Shown in pieces: positions 1 to 11,191 of a stretch of DNA of 64,000 bases; position 1 is the first letter of the stretch, and each line of letters opens with the position of its first letter. Under the pieces are notes generated by a model. The model was not told where the DNA came from and searched no databases. It saw only the letters and a program-made list of their open reading frames with translations. The position numbers and the translations under genes were made by a program. The DNA lies in NCBI GenBank assembly GCA_039881045.1, contig JAYWVB010000008.1:930001-994000 (forward strand), written 5' to 3'. Source of the stretch: Chaetomium olivaceum (lineage: Eukaryota; Ascomycota; Sordariomycetes; Sordariales; Chaetomiaceae).

Positions 1-1108
1 CGGTCTTTACAACGATGTTCCAGTCACGGAGATGTTCCTCGATGATGGACCATTGTTGTTGGGCTGACTCGTTGCCTAGGTGCACCCAGTAGGTTGTCCA
101 ACGGCCAAAGTCGATTATCTCGAGCTCCTCATCGAGAGAGACGGGTCCATTCGGGGGATTCTGTGAGTCTGACCTGATGTCGACGGCCCGGTACCAGAGC
201 TCATCCTCTCCCCAGACCAAACGATCCGCCCAGACCTCCCCATCCCCGCCGGTTCGTTTCTTTCGGGCTAAGGGAGGGTCTGCGAGACAAATGACGAGAG
301 TTGATGCCATCCGGTGAATGCTTTTGATAATGCCAAACTTCATGTCGATGCGGTAGTACTGCCGCTCGCCATAGACAGAAATCGGGAAGTGAACCGTCAG
401 CTTCTTCCTTCGGAAATCGGTGGTGAACTTCAATTCAAGATCACCATTCAACTTGAGGATTTCCTTTTTTGCCATAAAAGTCGTCGGTTGGGTGAGAAGA
501 CCGAAGATAATCGTATCAGGGTTGAAGGCTATCGAAGTAGGGCAGGCATTCCCACCCGGCGTCAAGGTAGGTTCCTGATAGGACTGCCTCGGGAACTCGA
601 TAAGAGCCCATGATACAGACCCGCCGATGTTGAGTCTGCATTTACCTTGCTCGAAGAAGCTCACATCTGTCGGCGGAGGCTCAAAGCGAATCTTGGCAGA
701 CCGGCGGCTGCTTCTTGCGTCGTCAAGTTCAACCCACACAACGTTGCCGAACTTTTCGAAGAACTCTCGGATATCCCATGGAGTGGCGGTTGTGGGTATG
801 GGTTTGATGATCATGGTAACACTCTTTTTAGTAGCCCATGCTGGAGGGACCACTGCTGTTTGTTGAGGCGGAAGCGGGCGCCGACTTGAGGTATTTGAGA
901 GCATAGGATCGGTGGGAATGGGCCTGGATTGTCCCATTGCTGGTCTCGGTCCTCGACCAAAGGAAGGTCGCTCGGCGTGTGTCGGATTGGGGATTCGCAT
1001 CACAGGAGCAGTAATGGCTGCTGCTCTCTGCTGCTGAACCTGGAGGCGTCCATTGTCTGCGCCTTTGAGCAGAAGATTCTGGTAATCCCCACTCATTGAG
1101 CCCGCCAT
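1..1108 (-). CDS. RNA-dependent RNA polymerase, N-terminal part (partial)
   Basis: The minus strand reads open from an ATG at 1108 to the window edge, giving 369 codons with no stop; the catalytic part lies outside. A Ser/Pro/Gln-rich head is followed at about residues 88-150 by an RRM-like fold ending in AKIRFEPPP, and then by a block with FGLLTQPTTFM, KLTVHFPISVYGERQYYR and a WGEDELWYRA segment. This arrangement matches the N-terminus of fungal SAD-1/RrpB-type RNA-dependent RNA polymerases, which copy single-stranded RNA for quelling or meiotic silencing; the family assignment is from remembered motifs. No intron is needed in the visible part. The SAD-1, RRP-3 and QDE-1 types cannot be separated firmly without the catalytic domain. 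Confidence 0.72.
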   Translation of the reverse strand, partial: MAGSMSGDYQNLLLKGADNGRLQVQQQRAAAITAPVMRIPNPTHAERPSFGRGPRPAMGQSRPIPTDPMLSNTSSRRPLPPQQTAVVPPAWATKKSVTMIIKPIPTTATPWDIREFFEKFGNVVWVELDDARSSRRSAKIRFEPPPTDVSFFEQGKCRLNIGGSVSWALIEFPRQSYQEPTLTPGGNACPTSIAFNPDTIIFGLLTQPTTFMAKKEILKLNGDLELKFTTDFRRKKLTVHFPISVYGERQYYRIDMKFGIIKSIHRMASTLVICLADPPLARKKRTGGDGEVWADRLVWGEDELWYRAVDIRSDSQNPPNGPVSLDEELEIIDFGRWTTYWVHLGNESAQQQWSIIEEHLRDWNIVVKT

Positions 1109-2836
1109 GGTTTCCAGGCTCAATGAAGGAATGGAAAAAGTATAGAACTTGCCCAGAGCATGTGCTTTGCTGTATTCACTGGTAGCTCCCGGCCTGGTGA
1201 GTGAATGAGAGGAGAAAGACGCAGAGCAAGGCCGGGAAGAATGAATTCCCAAGAGGGTGGGGGAGCAAGACCAATCTCTGGCTGAAGAATTTTTGCATGC
1301 CCACCTAGCTACGGAGCCTGGAGGATAGGGGGATGAGAGATGGAAGATGGAAAAGCGGAGATGTGAGTGAAGCCCGGGGGTGGTAAGGTACCTACCTAGC
1401 CAGGGTAGCTACGGGTGGGGAGGTGCCCGTGTGTTTCACTCTCGCCTTCACCCAAGAGCGTATGGTTGAAGAAACAAGAGAATAGAGTGAAAAGAAAGAG
1501 GTGGGCATTAACGAGTGAGTCTTGGTCTTGGTAGTGAGAACAGATCAAGGCAAAGGAAGGTGGCAGTTTGCTAAACAAGCACAAAGATAGAAGGTGAGAA
1601 CGAGAATGAGAAGTTGTTCGTGTTGGCCTTGTAACTTTAGCTGGTTAAGAAGATTGAATGCGGTGAGTGAGAGACTTGTGTTTTTTGCAGGACCAAGAAT
1701 GAAACGACTAGTGGGATGGTTGATACGAAGGTGAACCTCGACTTTGTTGAGTACACGGTAGTGAAAGGTCGACTGCTTCACCTGCGCGGAGGGCCATTTG
1801 TAGATTGATTATGGGAATAGTTGAGACAACTAGGTGGTATAATAATCAGTTGCCGTTACCCGCGAAGAAGAGGGATGTATTACCCTGGTGGTGCTCCAAT
1901 GTTTGAGCCACTATGGTGGCGTCAACCGTTGTGGTGCTTTAACGAATAACTCCTGTCTGGAGTGTTTGTTTGTAACGCGAGTCGGATGCAGGTTTTGCAC
2001 TAACGAACAGGATGTTTGCTCTGGGAAGCTGCAGCTTTCCACGTTGTTGTCCTTTATTTGGCAGGAACCTACCCAGGCGGTACTTGAGAAGGCAGGTTCA
2101 ACTTGCCATGGCAACCTGGAAAAGGCAAGGCACTCTTTCTTTCCCTGATACCAACTCAAGCACGGTTCCTCCTCACAAAAGCGCGTCTGAGAGAAGTCGT
2201 GTCAAGAGGAGAAGATAAGTAAAAGTACCTTATTTATCTGCACGTAAACTGTTAGCAGGGAGCTGCTTGGTTCAGTTTGCTCGTTCTAAGCATGCTCGGT
2301 TTCTGCTGTACCTCCGGGTGCAAAGGGGGTTAGTTTGCCCAACCGGACTTCGAGAGCCATAAGAAAAGAAAGCACAAAACTTGTTGTCTCTCTAAGTATG
2401 AGCTTGAGTATAACCTGGCCTGTTCTCCCTATCACTGTCTCATGGCAAGCAAAGATGTAGCAAAGGGGTTTGGGTCAGAAACTGCACACCTATTTTCGCC
2501 CAAATTATCCACTGCTGCTCACAGCCCAAGTTATCACTAGAAAATCCAACCAGTAAAGCGCAAAAGTCCGCCCTCCCAAACAATATATGAACGCAGATAT
2601 CCAAATGGAGGATGCACCATGCTGAATCAGCATAACACAACTTTTGGCTCCCCAATTTCTAATGCTCCGTTGCTGCTTGGTCAAGATTGCTCAGCCAATG
2701 CAATGTGACTCGTCCACAGCAGTACTACCTTTTTTTTTTGTCATGCTGTTCCATATGTGGTTGCCCGATATTGTGTAGATGCTCATTTAGGGGTATCGCT
2801 GCTGTACCCTGTGCAGGGCCCGACACCCCCTTTATC
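1109..2836. other. Intergenic region: RdRP promoter side and D-lactate dehydrogenase 3' side
   Basis: No convincing gene is visible. The left part is the leader and promoter of the minus-strand RdRP and includes an AGGTA-type element near 1387-1399. The right part is the 3' flank of the D-lactate dehydrogenase. A cysteine-rich open frame at 1888-2148 starts only with GTG and was not accepted. Confidence 0.6.
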
Positions 2837-4852
2837 TCAGCGTTCTCTATCAAAAATCTTGCCCGGGTTCCTACAATCATTGTTAGTAAACATGGGAAGG
2901 TGATGAATGGCCAGCCAGTGGAAGGGGGAAACCAACATGATCCATTTAGGGTCCAGTGCAGCCTTGATGGCTTTCTGTGATGTGTGTTAGCCTGAGAATC
3001 TTTTTTAAGACGCTTTTTGAAACTGACCATGACTCCCAGCGTGTCTTGCCCAACCTCCCAGATAAGTGACTCCTTCTTGCCCCAACCGATTGAGTGCTCG
3101 CCGGTGCAGGTGCCCTCCATTTCCAGCGCCCGCTTGACCATGTTCTTGACACAAAGCTCGACCTTGTCCCTTTCTTTCGGGTCCTGTCGGTTGTAGATGA
3201 TGCTCTCGTGGAAATTTCCATCCCCGATGTGGCCTAAGATACTGGCAAACAGGCCTAGATCATCCATCTCCTTCTTGCTGACTTCAATAATGTCGGCAAG
3301 CCTGCTGAATGGAACGGCAACATCGGTACTCCCTGAAAGATAGTAAGCTCCTGACATGCTAAACCCATGATGATAATGAGTTGACTTACAAACTTCCTCA
3401 CCCTCCTTGCGCAGCGCAAGCATGGACCACAGCGACTCCTTCCGGGCGGACCAAAGAAGCTTCTGTTCCCTGGCGTCCTTGGCAAACTCAAAGTTGCTTC
3501 CTTTGTTGGTTTTGGTAATCTTTTGCACCAATCCAATGTTCTCTTTCACACCTGCTTTCGTCCCAGAGAACTTGAAGAAGAGAGTCGGCATCTCCTTCCA
3601 GACCCTTGGTGCAGTAGCCCCTCCCATGTTGACGACCTTCATCTGGACCTCGTCCATGATCTCCATGGCCGCCACGGGGATGCCGGTCTGCATCACCTCG
3701 GCGGCAGCGGAGGCGGCGTCTCGAATGGAGGGGAAGGTCACGACCGCCACGGAAAACTCCTCGGGGATGACAGCAAGCTTAACCGTTGCCTCAGTCACCA
3801 GGCCGAGGGTGCCCTCGGAGCCGACAAAAAGGCCGTTGAGGTTGTAGCCTGCTGACGACTTGCGAGGCCGCCGCCTGGTCTTGATGACGGTGCCATCAGC
3901 AAGCACGACCGTCAGGTTGATGACCCAGTCCTTCATCGTTCCGTACTTGACAGCATTGGTGCCGGAGCAGTTGGTACCAATCATGCCGCCGATCTTGGCA
4001 CTCGGGCCTAACAGTTGTTAGCCCACTGTTGTGTTCACATGAGCCGCAAAGTGCCAGACGGATAGGTACACACCAGGATCGATGGGGAAGAAGAGCCCAG
4101 CACCCATCTTGGAGAGCTGCTCGTTCAGGTCCTGCCAGCCGATACTCGGTTGCACCACGACGTCCATGTCATCCTTGTTGAACTGGATGATCTTGTCCAT
4201 GTAGGCAAAATCAACGCTGATGCCGCCAAACGGAGCCGAAAAGTTCCCTTCGAGGCTGGACCCCCCTGAGTAGGGGATGATGGGTACACAGTACTTGTGG
4301 CAGATGCGCGCGATGATCGAGACTTGCTCTGTCGACCGCGGATAGGCCACCGCGACTGGCAGCCCCTCCGGGTTGACCGTGGACCACTCAGAGTATCCAT
4401 GGGAGTGCAGGTCCTCGGGATCAATGGAGATGATGTCCTCGCCTCCGATTTCTTGGCGAATTTCATCCAGAGCCTTGGGATACTGGTCAGTACGACAAGG
4501 TTCGGCAGCGGTATGTCCAAGGAGTGTCTAAGAAAAGAAATACCTGTTCCATCCCCCGCATGCTTGCATAGCGAGGCGCCGCAAAGTTGCCGTCAAGAAG
4601 CACGGCGCCAGGGAAGCCTTGGTGCCGGATTTCGGAGGCACTCCAGCCAAGCAGACCGGCGGCAGTGGCAGCGGCAAAAACAGCCGGAAACGGCCATGTT
4701 GACGCAGTCCGAGGGCCCTCGCCGCTGCCGGGAGCGGGACGCCGAGCAGACGTTGTGGTGAACCGTGGCCGGGCTGCGGCACAGGAGGTGTTGAAAGCGG
4801 CCAGGGGTCGGCCGAGGGGCCTCGCCGCCCTGGTAAACCGGGTTACAGACAT
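2837..4852 (-). CDS. dld1: D-lactate dehydrogenase (cytochrome), mitochondrial, FAD-linked
   Basis: Six exons join in frame on the minus strand: 4852-4544, 4482-4074, 4007-3390, 3332-3028, 2974-2937 and 2870-2837. They give 570 residues, close to the usual size of Dld1-type enzymes. The N-terminus (MSVTRFTRAARPLGRP) is Arg/Ala-rich like a mitochondrial presequence, followed by a hydrophobic segment (FPAVFAAATAAGLLGW) that suggests an inner-membrane anchor. The FAD-binding PCMH domain has PIIPYSGGSSLEGN, GGMIGTNCSGTNAVKYG and GLFVGSEGTLG. The C-terminal domain has GHIGDGNFH, GTCTGEHSIGWGKKESL and WIMNPGKIF. The family oxidises D-lactate to pyruvate and passes electrons to cytochrome c. All introns are GT-AG and 53-66 bases long. 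The last two coding exons are only 38 and 34 bases. A 2-hydroxyglutarate/glycolate-type relative is less likely. Confidence 0.92.
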
Positions 4853-5066
4853 GCAGGTCAAGAGCCGCAGGTGCACAGGGCAGTCTTTGCTTGTCCTCGG
4901 TTGGCAAATCGCACCAGCGCAGGGAATGTGCCTGGATTGGTCCCCTCCGATGGCGTGACTTGACAGTGCAGGAGTCGGGTCCTCAGATCGAGATTCTAGA
5001 CGAGTCCCAAACAACTGGAAAGGTAGTGTCAGTCCTCCCGGGGTTCTGGTCCGGTAATATAAGACA

Positions 5067-5067
<1 letters not shown>

Positions 5068-5098
<31 letters not shown>
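5068..5098. repeat. (CA)n microsatellite
   Basis: About fifteen uninterrupted CA units lie some 215 bases upstream of the D-lactate dehydrogenase start codon, in its promoter or leader. Confidence 0.95.
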
Positions 5099-5102
<4 letters not shown>

Positions 5103-8100
5103 ACAAGCCCAGTAACTAACGATAACTGAGGTCTCCACGCGGTTGATACTCTCGAGGTGGGGAAGAAAAAGGGGTAAACGTCTTTAAAAGGACGAGAAGT
5201 GGGACGAGGGTTACGGGTATGGTAGAACCATAGTGGGCGAGAACTGTAGTTTCTATCAAACTAGCAGGTGTCCTCGTGAGAGAAGAGTGGGTTGTCCAGA
5301 CGGTCGGTGTCGTCTCTCTTTAAGAACGCCTCTGACTTTCCTCATTCGGACCGGTGTGCAGGATATGTGGAGCAGCGGCCGATCCAATCAAGAGTTGGGC
5401 AAACTAAGCCATGTCCAGCGGAGACGGCGGTTGAGGCGTTGAAGTCAGGGACCCAAGGGAGGGCTGACAGGTGTGATGAATCGTGGGCAGAAAGGGGGCC
5501 AGTGGCCAGTGGCGGAAAAGAAGCAGCTTGGCTCACTTGATCAACCCATTTCCAGGTTGGTTCATGTTGTGCAGTGGTGCACGCAGCAGGGCTGGGCAGG
5601 GAAGAGGAGTCGGTCGAGAACAGGCGAGACCTTGAGGAGTCGCATGGGTGGACTGGCGTTGCAAGGCAGGTCAAGTAATTAGCGCACCATGTTGCCGTGT
5701 GAAGAAACGGAAAGCGGGAGAGCGGTGGAGGGAAAGTTTTAAAAAAAACGAAGTTAGGGCCAAGGAGTGGCTGACGGAGATGGCAGGAGCGTTAGTGAAC
5801 CGCACACCCATTCAATACCGACGTAACGGCGTGGGGGGCCTTCGAGGGGCAACCCGGAGACTGAAGACGGATGAAGACGGATGCGAACTCTTCAATTTCA
5901 CACCCCCATCCGCTGGCAAATAGTCAACCTATCCCCTGTTTCCAAAACAACTCCAGTGTAGCTCCAGTGTTATGTCAGCAAAACAGACACCCCTTTGCCG
6001 TTCGAGCGGAAACATGCGGTGTACAAAAGAGTAAGATCATGACGTGGACGTCAACTCTTGCAGTTTCGGCTTACCGCGAATGGATTCAAACCACGCGACC
6101 ATCGTGCAGCCAGCATGCGGGGAAGGTCATGGGATGGGTAGTATTTGTGATGAAGTTGAAAGGTTTCTCACCCAAGGCTCTCGTTCAATAGTCAAACCGA
6201 GTTCAGCAACGTCGTCGTCACAACTCATCGCTCATCGGGCCTTGGGCGTCAACACCGCTTCAATATTGAACAAACTAGAAGATAAATTTGATCTCGTTCG
6301 ACCTTCGAATAAATCTCGGGCTGAGGGAGACTCGACGGGTTCGGTTCGTTGGCTCAAAATAATAACTACGGCCCGGTAACTACCAGGTACCGAGGCTTTC
6401 AGAGCAAGGTCGGGTCTCGTCTGCCGAAAATGGGAACGTCAAATCCAGATCGGCGCCAAGCACACCGTCCCCGCTTTCCATCGCATCTTGACCCACGAAT
6501 CGACAGGTCCACCGACCTGCTTTCCACAACTTTGGAGCACTTGCTGAACCTTCCAGCCTTCGTCCCACTAACACGGGTCTGCACTCTGCAAGCTCAGGAA
6601 CATGCGGCGACGCGCATCGGGACTGGACGCTCGGTGAATGAACAAAATAGAGCACGTGAATACCTTCCGGAACGGATTTTTTCATCACATTTCGAAAAAA
6701 ACGCCCGTTTCGTTCCACCACAGCTCGGCCTCGGAAGACCATCGTGAGGCATCGGCGGTTAGCGGCGAGGAGTTGGGAGCGTCTTCGAATCAAACTCAGA
6801 ACCCTTCGCTTCCTCATCCCCCACGCCCCCGGGCTGCACGGCGGAGAATTTTCACCGATTTCAGAGTCCGATATCGTCTCCACCCCCGCGATGACTGCAA
6901 GGGACAATGGGCCATGCATGGGGGGATAAGATGGCCGAGCCGCAGCCGGCAGCGTCTTGTATGTATCTCTGCCACTTCATGTTGTCGGGCTTGTGGCCCC
7001 CGCATTCCGATATGTCAATTCCTGCCCAAAGGGATAATAAGAAACAAGCGAGTCTCAGGGAGGGCATGGAGACACCGCTGTGATCTACCCAGCGAAATCG
7101 GCATGTTTTGAGACTTTCATGCACCCCTCATTCCGCCGACTGTCGTCAAGCGCGGTAAAACACGACGAGGCTTGAGGCTAGGACCCAGGGTGGTCAAAGC
7201 CTCGTTAACCGCCGCATCCAGTCTCTCGGATTCGCTCGTACAACCTGGCACTCCGGGGTCGAATGTCAAACAAAGCCTCCCTTGAATAGAAGCAGTGGTC
7301 CCTCAACCCCAACCCTCAAGAACTGCACATATACACAGCAGAGGTACATCAACCCCCATTTTCGTATACGACCGCATAAACCAGTGGAGCTAGCCATAAG
7401 ACTATTCCAGCACTTACCGCCGCATCTAGAATATGCAATGTCACAGCACGGGGACACCAGTGATTCCGATCGGGATCGTCGCCCTCCGTGTAAGTGTGCC
7501 CGGTCTGTCTCTTCTCTCACCCCGCACTGCGGGGGTTCCGAGTACAACCCCAGGAAACGACTCAGCCTCTCATCTCTTGAGCAACTCACGATGCTTGCCT
7601 GACAGTGTAACGCCCGCTGTCCGAGAAGGAGAGAGAACAGACCCGGAGCTCAGCGGCCTCGTACCTATTTGGTCAACTACAACTACACCCACACCAAATC
7701 GAACCATAACCCGCAAAACACACCGATGCTTATCCCCTGCTTATCCCCTCCATTCAAAAACACAAACAAACTACTCAAGGATTTCGGGGTTACCTAGGTA
7801 GCAAACCCAACGCAGACACGCCTAAACCCCGAAATCCTTTGCCCACCTACCACCCCTCGGAGATCCACGTACCTGCTTTAGCCCAGCACCTCCACCGCCT
7901 TCTTCCAGCCCTCCAGCTCACCAGCCCGCCCACCTACGTCTGTACATACAGATAGATTGAACAGAACCACCTCCTCCAATCCAACAGAACCAACCCCGAT
8001 CCAAACCCCACCCCCCCGCCTGCGTGGCTCAGCCCATGCCCCATCCTCCCCGTGCCCACGGCGGCGCCCTCCCCAATGCAATACATGCCCACATGCCAGA

Positions 8101-8501
8101 TCTTTAATCAAAGAAAGCGTGGGGGTTCAGGGACTCTTTCTCCTTTCGACAGTCCTCCCCTGTTATGTTCGCGAGCTCGTGACTCGAAGACCGGGGGTCC
8201 TTGCCAAAAGTTTCCCACTCGAACGGTAAAACGGTGCATTTTTCAACAGACAAAAGCATTCGCTGAGAGAGTCCTCATGACTTATTCTAAACATCCCAGT
8301 TTCTTCCATTAAAAACGGCTACTCGGCTGTCGAGGTAGAGGGGGCGTTTCAACTTTTGGACCAGGGCCTCCGCCCAAGGAAGGTTTCGTAGTATGTAACA
8401 AACAAACCAGTATCAAAACTGTCCATACATATACATACACAGGGCTCACAGCAAGAAAGAGAGAGAAAGAGAGCGAGCGAGAAGAGATCCAGTCCGGATG
8501 C

Positions 8502-8522
8502 AACCCAACCCAACCCAACCCC
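8502..8522. repeat. (AACCC)n short tandem repeat
   Basis: Four tandem AACCC units. The unit is five bases, so this is not the six-base TTAGGG/CCCTAA telomere repeat. Confidence 0.9.
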
Positions 8523-9127
8523 TCTGCATTCTGCATAAAAGTTCGTCACCGAGACACCGCCTACACAGCATGTACAGCATGTACAGTATGTACATCGAAC
8601 CAGAACAAGCAGAATGACAACCGAATGACGAACCGAATGCAGGCTGTAAAGTAGGCCCGATGTCTCAGGGCAGGAAGACACCCCACGAAATCGCATGTGC
8701 GGGCTTTTATTCCGGGCCGCTGTGTCAGTGTGAAAAAGAGGGTCAGGGATGGAAGCTGTCTTTCCGTTTTTATTCGAACGCAGGGTGCTTCATGCTTGCG
8801 TCGCGCGTAACGGCCTGAAAAGCCTCTCGATGCATGTCGCGGGGATGTGATAGACCTTCACCGCTTCGAAGGGCGGCTGGGGCGGTGACAGGGAAAATAA
8901 TCCGCGTCGGGCGCGCAGGGCTGGAATGTTCAAAACACAGTTGGATGCAAGGCACCAAAAAAAGAGGAAAGCGAAGTCATGTCTCATCCGGAAGGGCAGT
9001 TCAGTTTTACGGGTCGATTCCTGACCCGGGTATACCGAGTTAAGCTAAAGTGACATCCGGTACTCCATCCAGCATGCTTTTTAAATTCAGCAACCTACTG
9101 ACCAGCCCAATTCCGTAGTTAAACCCT

Positions 9128-10226
9128 TTAGTGACCAGCCAGAGTAGCCGCGCGCCTGCGGTCACGCTCCTCGGCGATGGTGAGCTTGACGCCCTTGCCC
9201 TTGGGGAGGGAAACCCAGGGCTTCTCTTGGCCGATGACGAAGACGTTGCTCTCACGGGTGGTGAAAGTGTTGTCAATGGCATCCTTCAGGTGGACGATGC
9301 CGAAGCCACCGTCGTGACGCTCACGGTGGGTGATGACACCGACACGACCCATGTTACGACCACCGGTAACCATGGCAATGGCGCCAGTGTCGAACTTGAT
9401 GAAGTCGGTGGCCTTGCCCGTCTCGAGGTCAATCTTGACGGTGTCGTTGACCTTGATAAGCGGGTCGGGGTAGCGGATGCTGTCGAGATATCGTTAGCAT
9501 ACCAGAGGAAAATTTTGACATACCAACCGTAGAGATCCCCGCTTTGATCGTGGTTTCCGCGCAAAGCGCAAGAAATCTAACGATCCACCAAAGCTTGGTC
9601 CAACGGCTGACAGATGTCGGAAGAACTCACGTTCTCGCATCATGCGTAACCAAGAATGGTACACCACCACGGCCGAGCTGCACGCGCTTGACCTTGCCCA
9701 GCTTGTACTTGGCCTCCTCGTCCTGGATGCGGTGGACGGTGAAGCGGCCCTTGGTGTCGTAGACGAGGCGGAAGTTCTCGCCCGTCTTCTCGATGGTGAT
9801 GACGTCCATGAAGCCGGCGGGGTAGGTGACGTCGGTGCGGACCTTGCCGTCGACCTTGACGAGGCGCTGCATCATGATGGCCTTGGTCTCGCGGTAGTTG
9901 AGGGCGTACTTCAACCGGTTACGGACGAAGACGACGAGCGGCATGCAGTCGCGGAGCTTGTGCGGGCCGGCCGACGGGCGAGGGGCGTAGACGCCCGACA
10001 GCTTGTCGAGGAGCCAGTGCGACGGCGCGCTAAGGCGCTTTTGGTGCTTCTTACTGTTGCCGACGGGTTAGCATCGCGAAGTCTCGAAATCTCGAATTTG
10101 GCAGGCCGATAGCCAGAGATTGGAGGATTCCGCAGAAACGGCATCGTAAATCTCTCAATCGAGAATGATAAACCTGCCAGCATTCTCGAATGACCTTGGA
10201 TCGTGCACTTACGGTCCTCTACCCAT
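9128..10226 (-). CDS. rps4: 40S ribosomal protein S4 (eS4)
   Basis: Three exons on the minus strand (10226-10213, 10053-9631, 9479-9128) join to 262 residues, the normal length of eS4. The first exon encodes only MGRGP, and the split codon gives MGRGPKKHQKRL. Diagnostic blocks are the S4-like segment RLVKVDGKVRTDVTYPAGFM, the KOW/central region with VTGGRNMGRVGVITHRERH, and the C-terminal TLAGH. It is a structural component of the small ribosomal subunit. Introns of 159 and 151 bases interrupt the gene; I looked for C/D-box snoRNA motifs in both and saw none. The promoter contains a telomere-repeat-like box about 185 bases upstream of the ATG. Confidence 0.97.
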
Positions 10227-11191
10227 TTTGGCTGCTGTTGGTCGATGAGCTGGTCGATGGGAAAGTGAAAGGGATGCCGCGAAGTGCAAGTGCGGGTAAA
10301 TCAACCAGAAAATTGATTTTGTGCCCAAGCCCTAGTGAAATTGGTGGGGAACTGAAAGCGGTGAGATGGGCACAAATCCTCCCCCAGAAAGAGGCGTTGT
10401 ATCTTTTAAGGGTTAGGGTTACTGAACCCAGCGCCTCCCATGCCTGCCGTGATGCCTCTCTCTTTAACCACCGTTTTTTTAGAGTAGGAGGTTCAATTTA
10501 TAACAGTTTTAACAATTCGATACTCCATGATAATACCTTGAAGTTCCGTTCCAATCATCAAAACAGGGCGCGATTTGACCGAGTTTTGGTGGCAGATGAT
10601 TTGGTGCACCGCGCATCCAGATCTCAGATCTCGAGACATTCCCCCAACAACCATGGCATCGATCAAGCCTGGAATTTCACCTAGAACCCATATCCACCAA
10701 GTTGTTCATACCAGCCACCTGTCAAAAGGATACCCATAAATAAAAAGTATTATTAAAATCAACCAACACCACTATATCAACCCCGTGAGAAGTGATTCTC
10801 GTCCGTCGTAGAGATTGCTCCCTAAGTTGTTATCTAACATGTAGTAGTAGTCCCCGTAAGTTCCGAAACCAAAACGCCGATTATGGTTCTCGCAGACAGT
10901 CTGCGGCGAGGTCGCGTGTCCAATATAACGCACACGCCGCAAGAAACACAAGCATAAAAAAGAGCGTCCACTGCCGGAGATGCAGACAACCCACAGAAAA
11001 ACACACAAACCCTTCCTCCTCGGAACGCTTTTTGTAAAGATATAAAAGACAAACATCAGAGCCCTGGCCGTCGCAGGATATACTTGCCGAGGATGAAGCC
11101 CAGGGCTCGGCACAATGAATGAGAATGAATGACTACCCAAGAAACAAACACAAGGTCGTCGGGAAAATACTACCTTGAAGCTTTAGTCAAG
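10227..11191. other. Intergenic region: S4 promoter and 3' flank of the Teb1-like gene
   Basis: No gene is seen. The left half is the S4 promoter with its telobox. The stretch around 10480-10790 is noticeably AT-richer than the surroundings, including a run near 10738-10760, and probably contains the 3' flank of the upstream gene. Confidence 0.6.
10409..10421 (-). promoter_or_regulatory. Telobox (two TTAGGG-like units) in the S4 promoter
   Basis: The plus strand reads AGGGTTAGGGTTA, two abutting telomere-type units, about 185 bases upstream of the S4 start codon. Telobox sites of this kind are bound by Tbf1/Teb1/Tay1-type Myb proteins in fungi and occur in ribosomal-protein promoters of several lineages (established knowledge). 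That it functions here is inference. Confidence 0.6.

Larger units (their letters stand above)
4853..9127. other. Gene-poor 4.3 kb between D-lactate dehydrogenase and S4
   Basis: Open frames here (for example 6380-6919 minus and 5342-5674 minus) show no recognisable domain, no convincing codon bias and no intron-joined extension. The stretch holds the D-lactate dehydrogenase promoter, a CA microsatellite, a direct repeat of GCTTATCCCCT near 7727-7747, AGGTA-type elements (7791-7800), a short GA-rich tract near 8455 and AACCC repeats at 8502-8521. A non-coding transcript cannot be excluded. Confidence 0.5.

Noticed and set aside
1888..2148. Cysteine-rich 86-codon plus-strand frame
   Set aside because: Begins with GTG only, has no signal peptide, and an equally long antisense frame overlaps it.
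6380..6919. Minus-strand frame of 179 codons in the gene-poor left region
   Set aside because: No recognisable motif, isolated, and other frames are equally open nearby.
8502..8522. AACCC repeat considered as an interstitial telomere tract
   Set aside because: The unit is five bases, not the six-base telomere repeat.
9480..10212. Ribosomal-protein introns examined for hosted snoRNA
   Set aside because: No paired C and D boxes or H/ACA end found in either intron.
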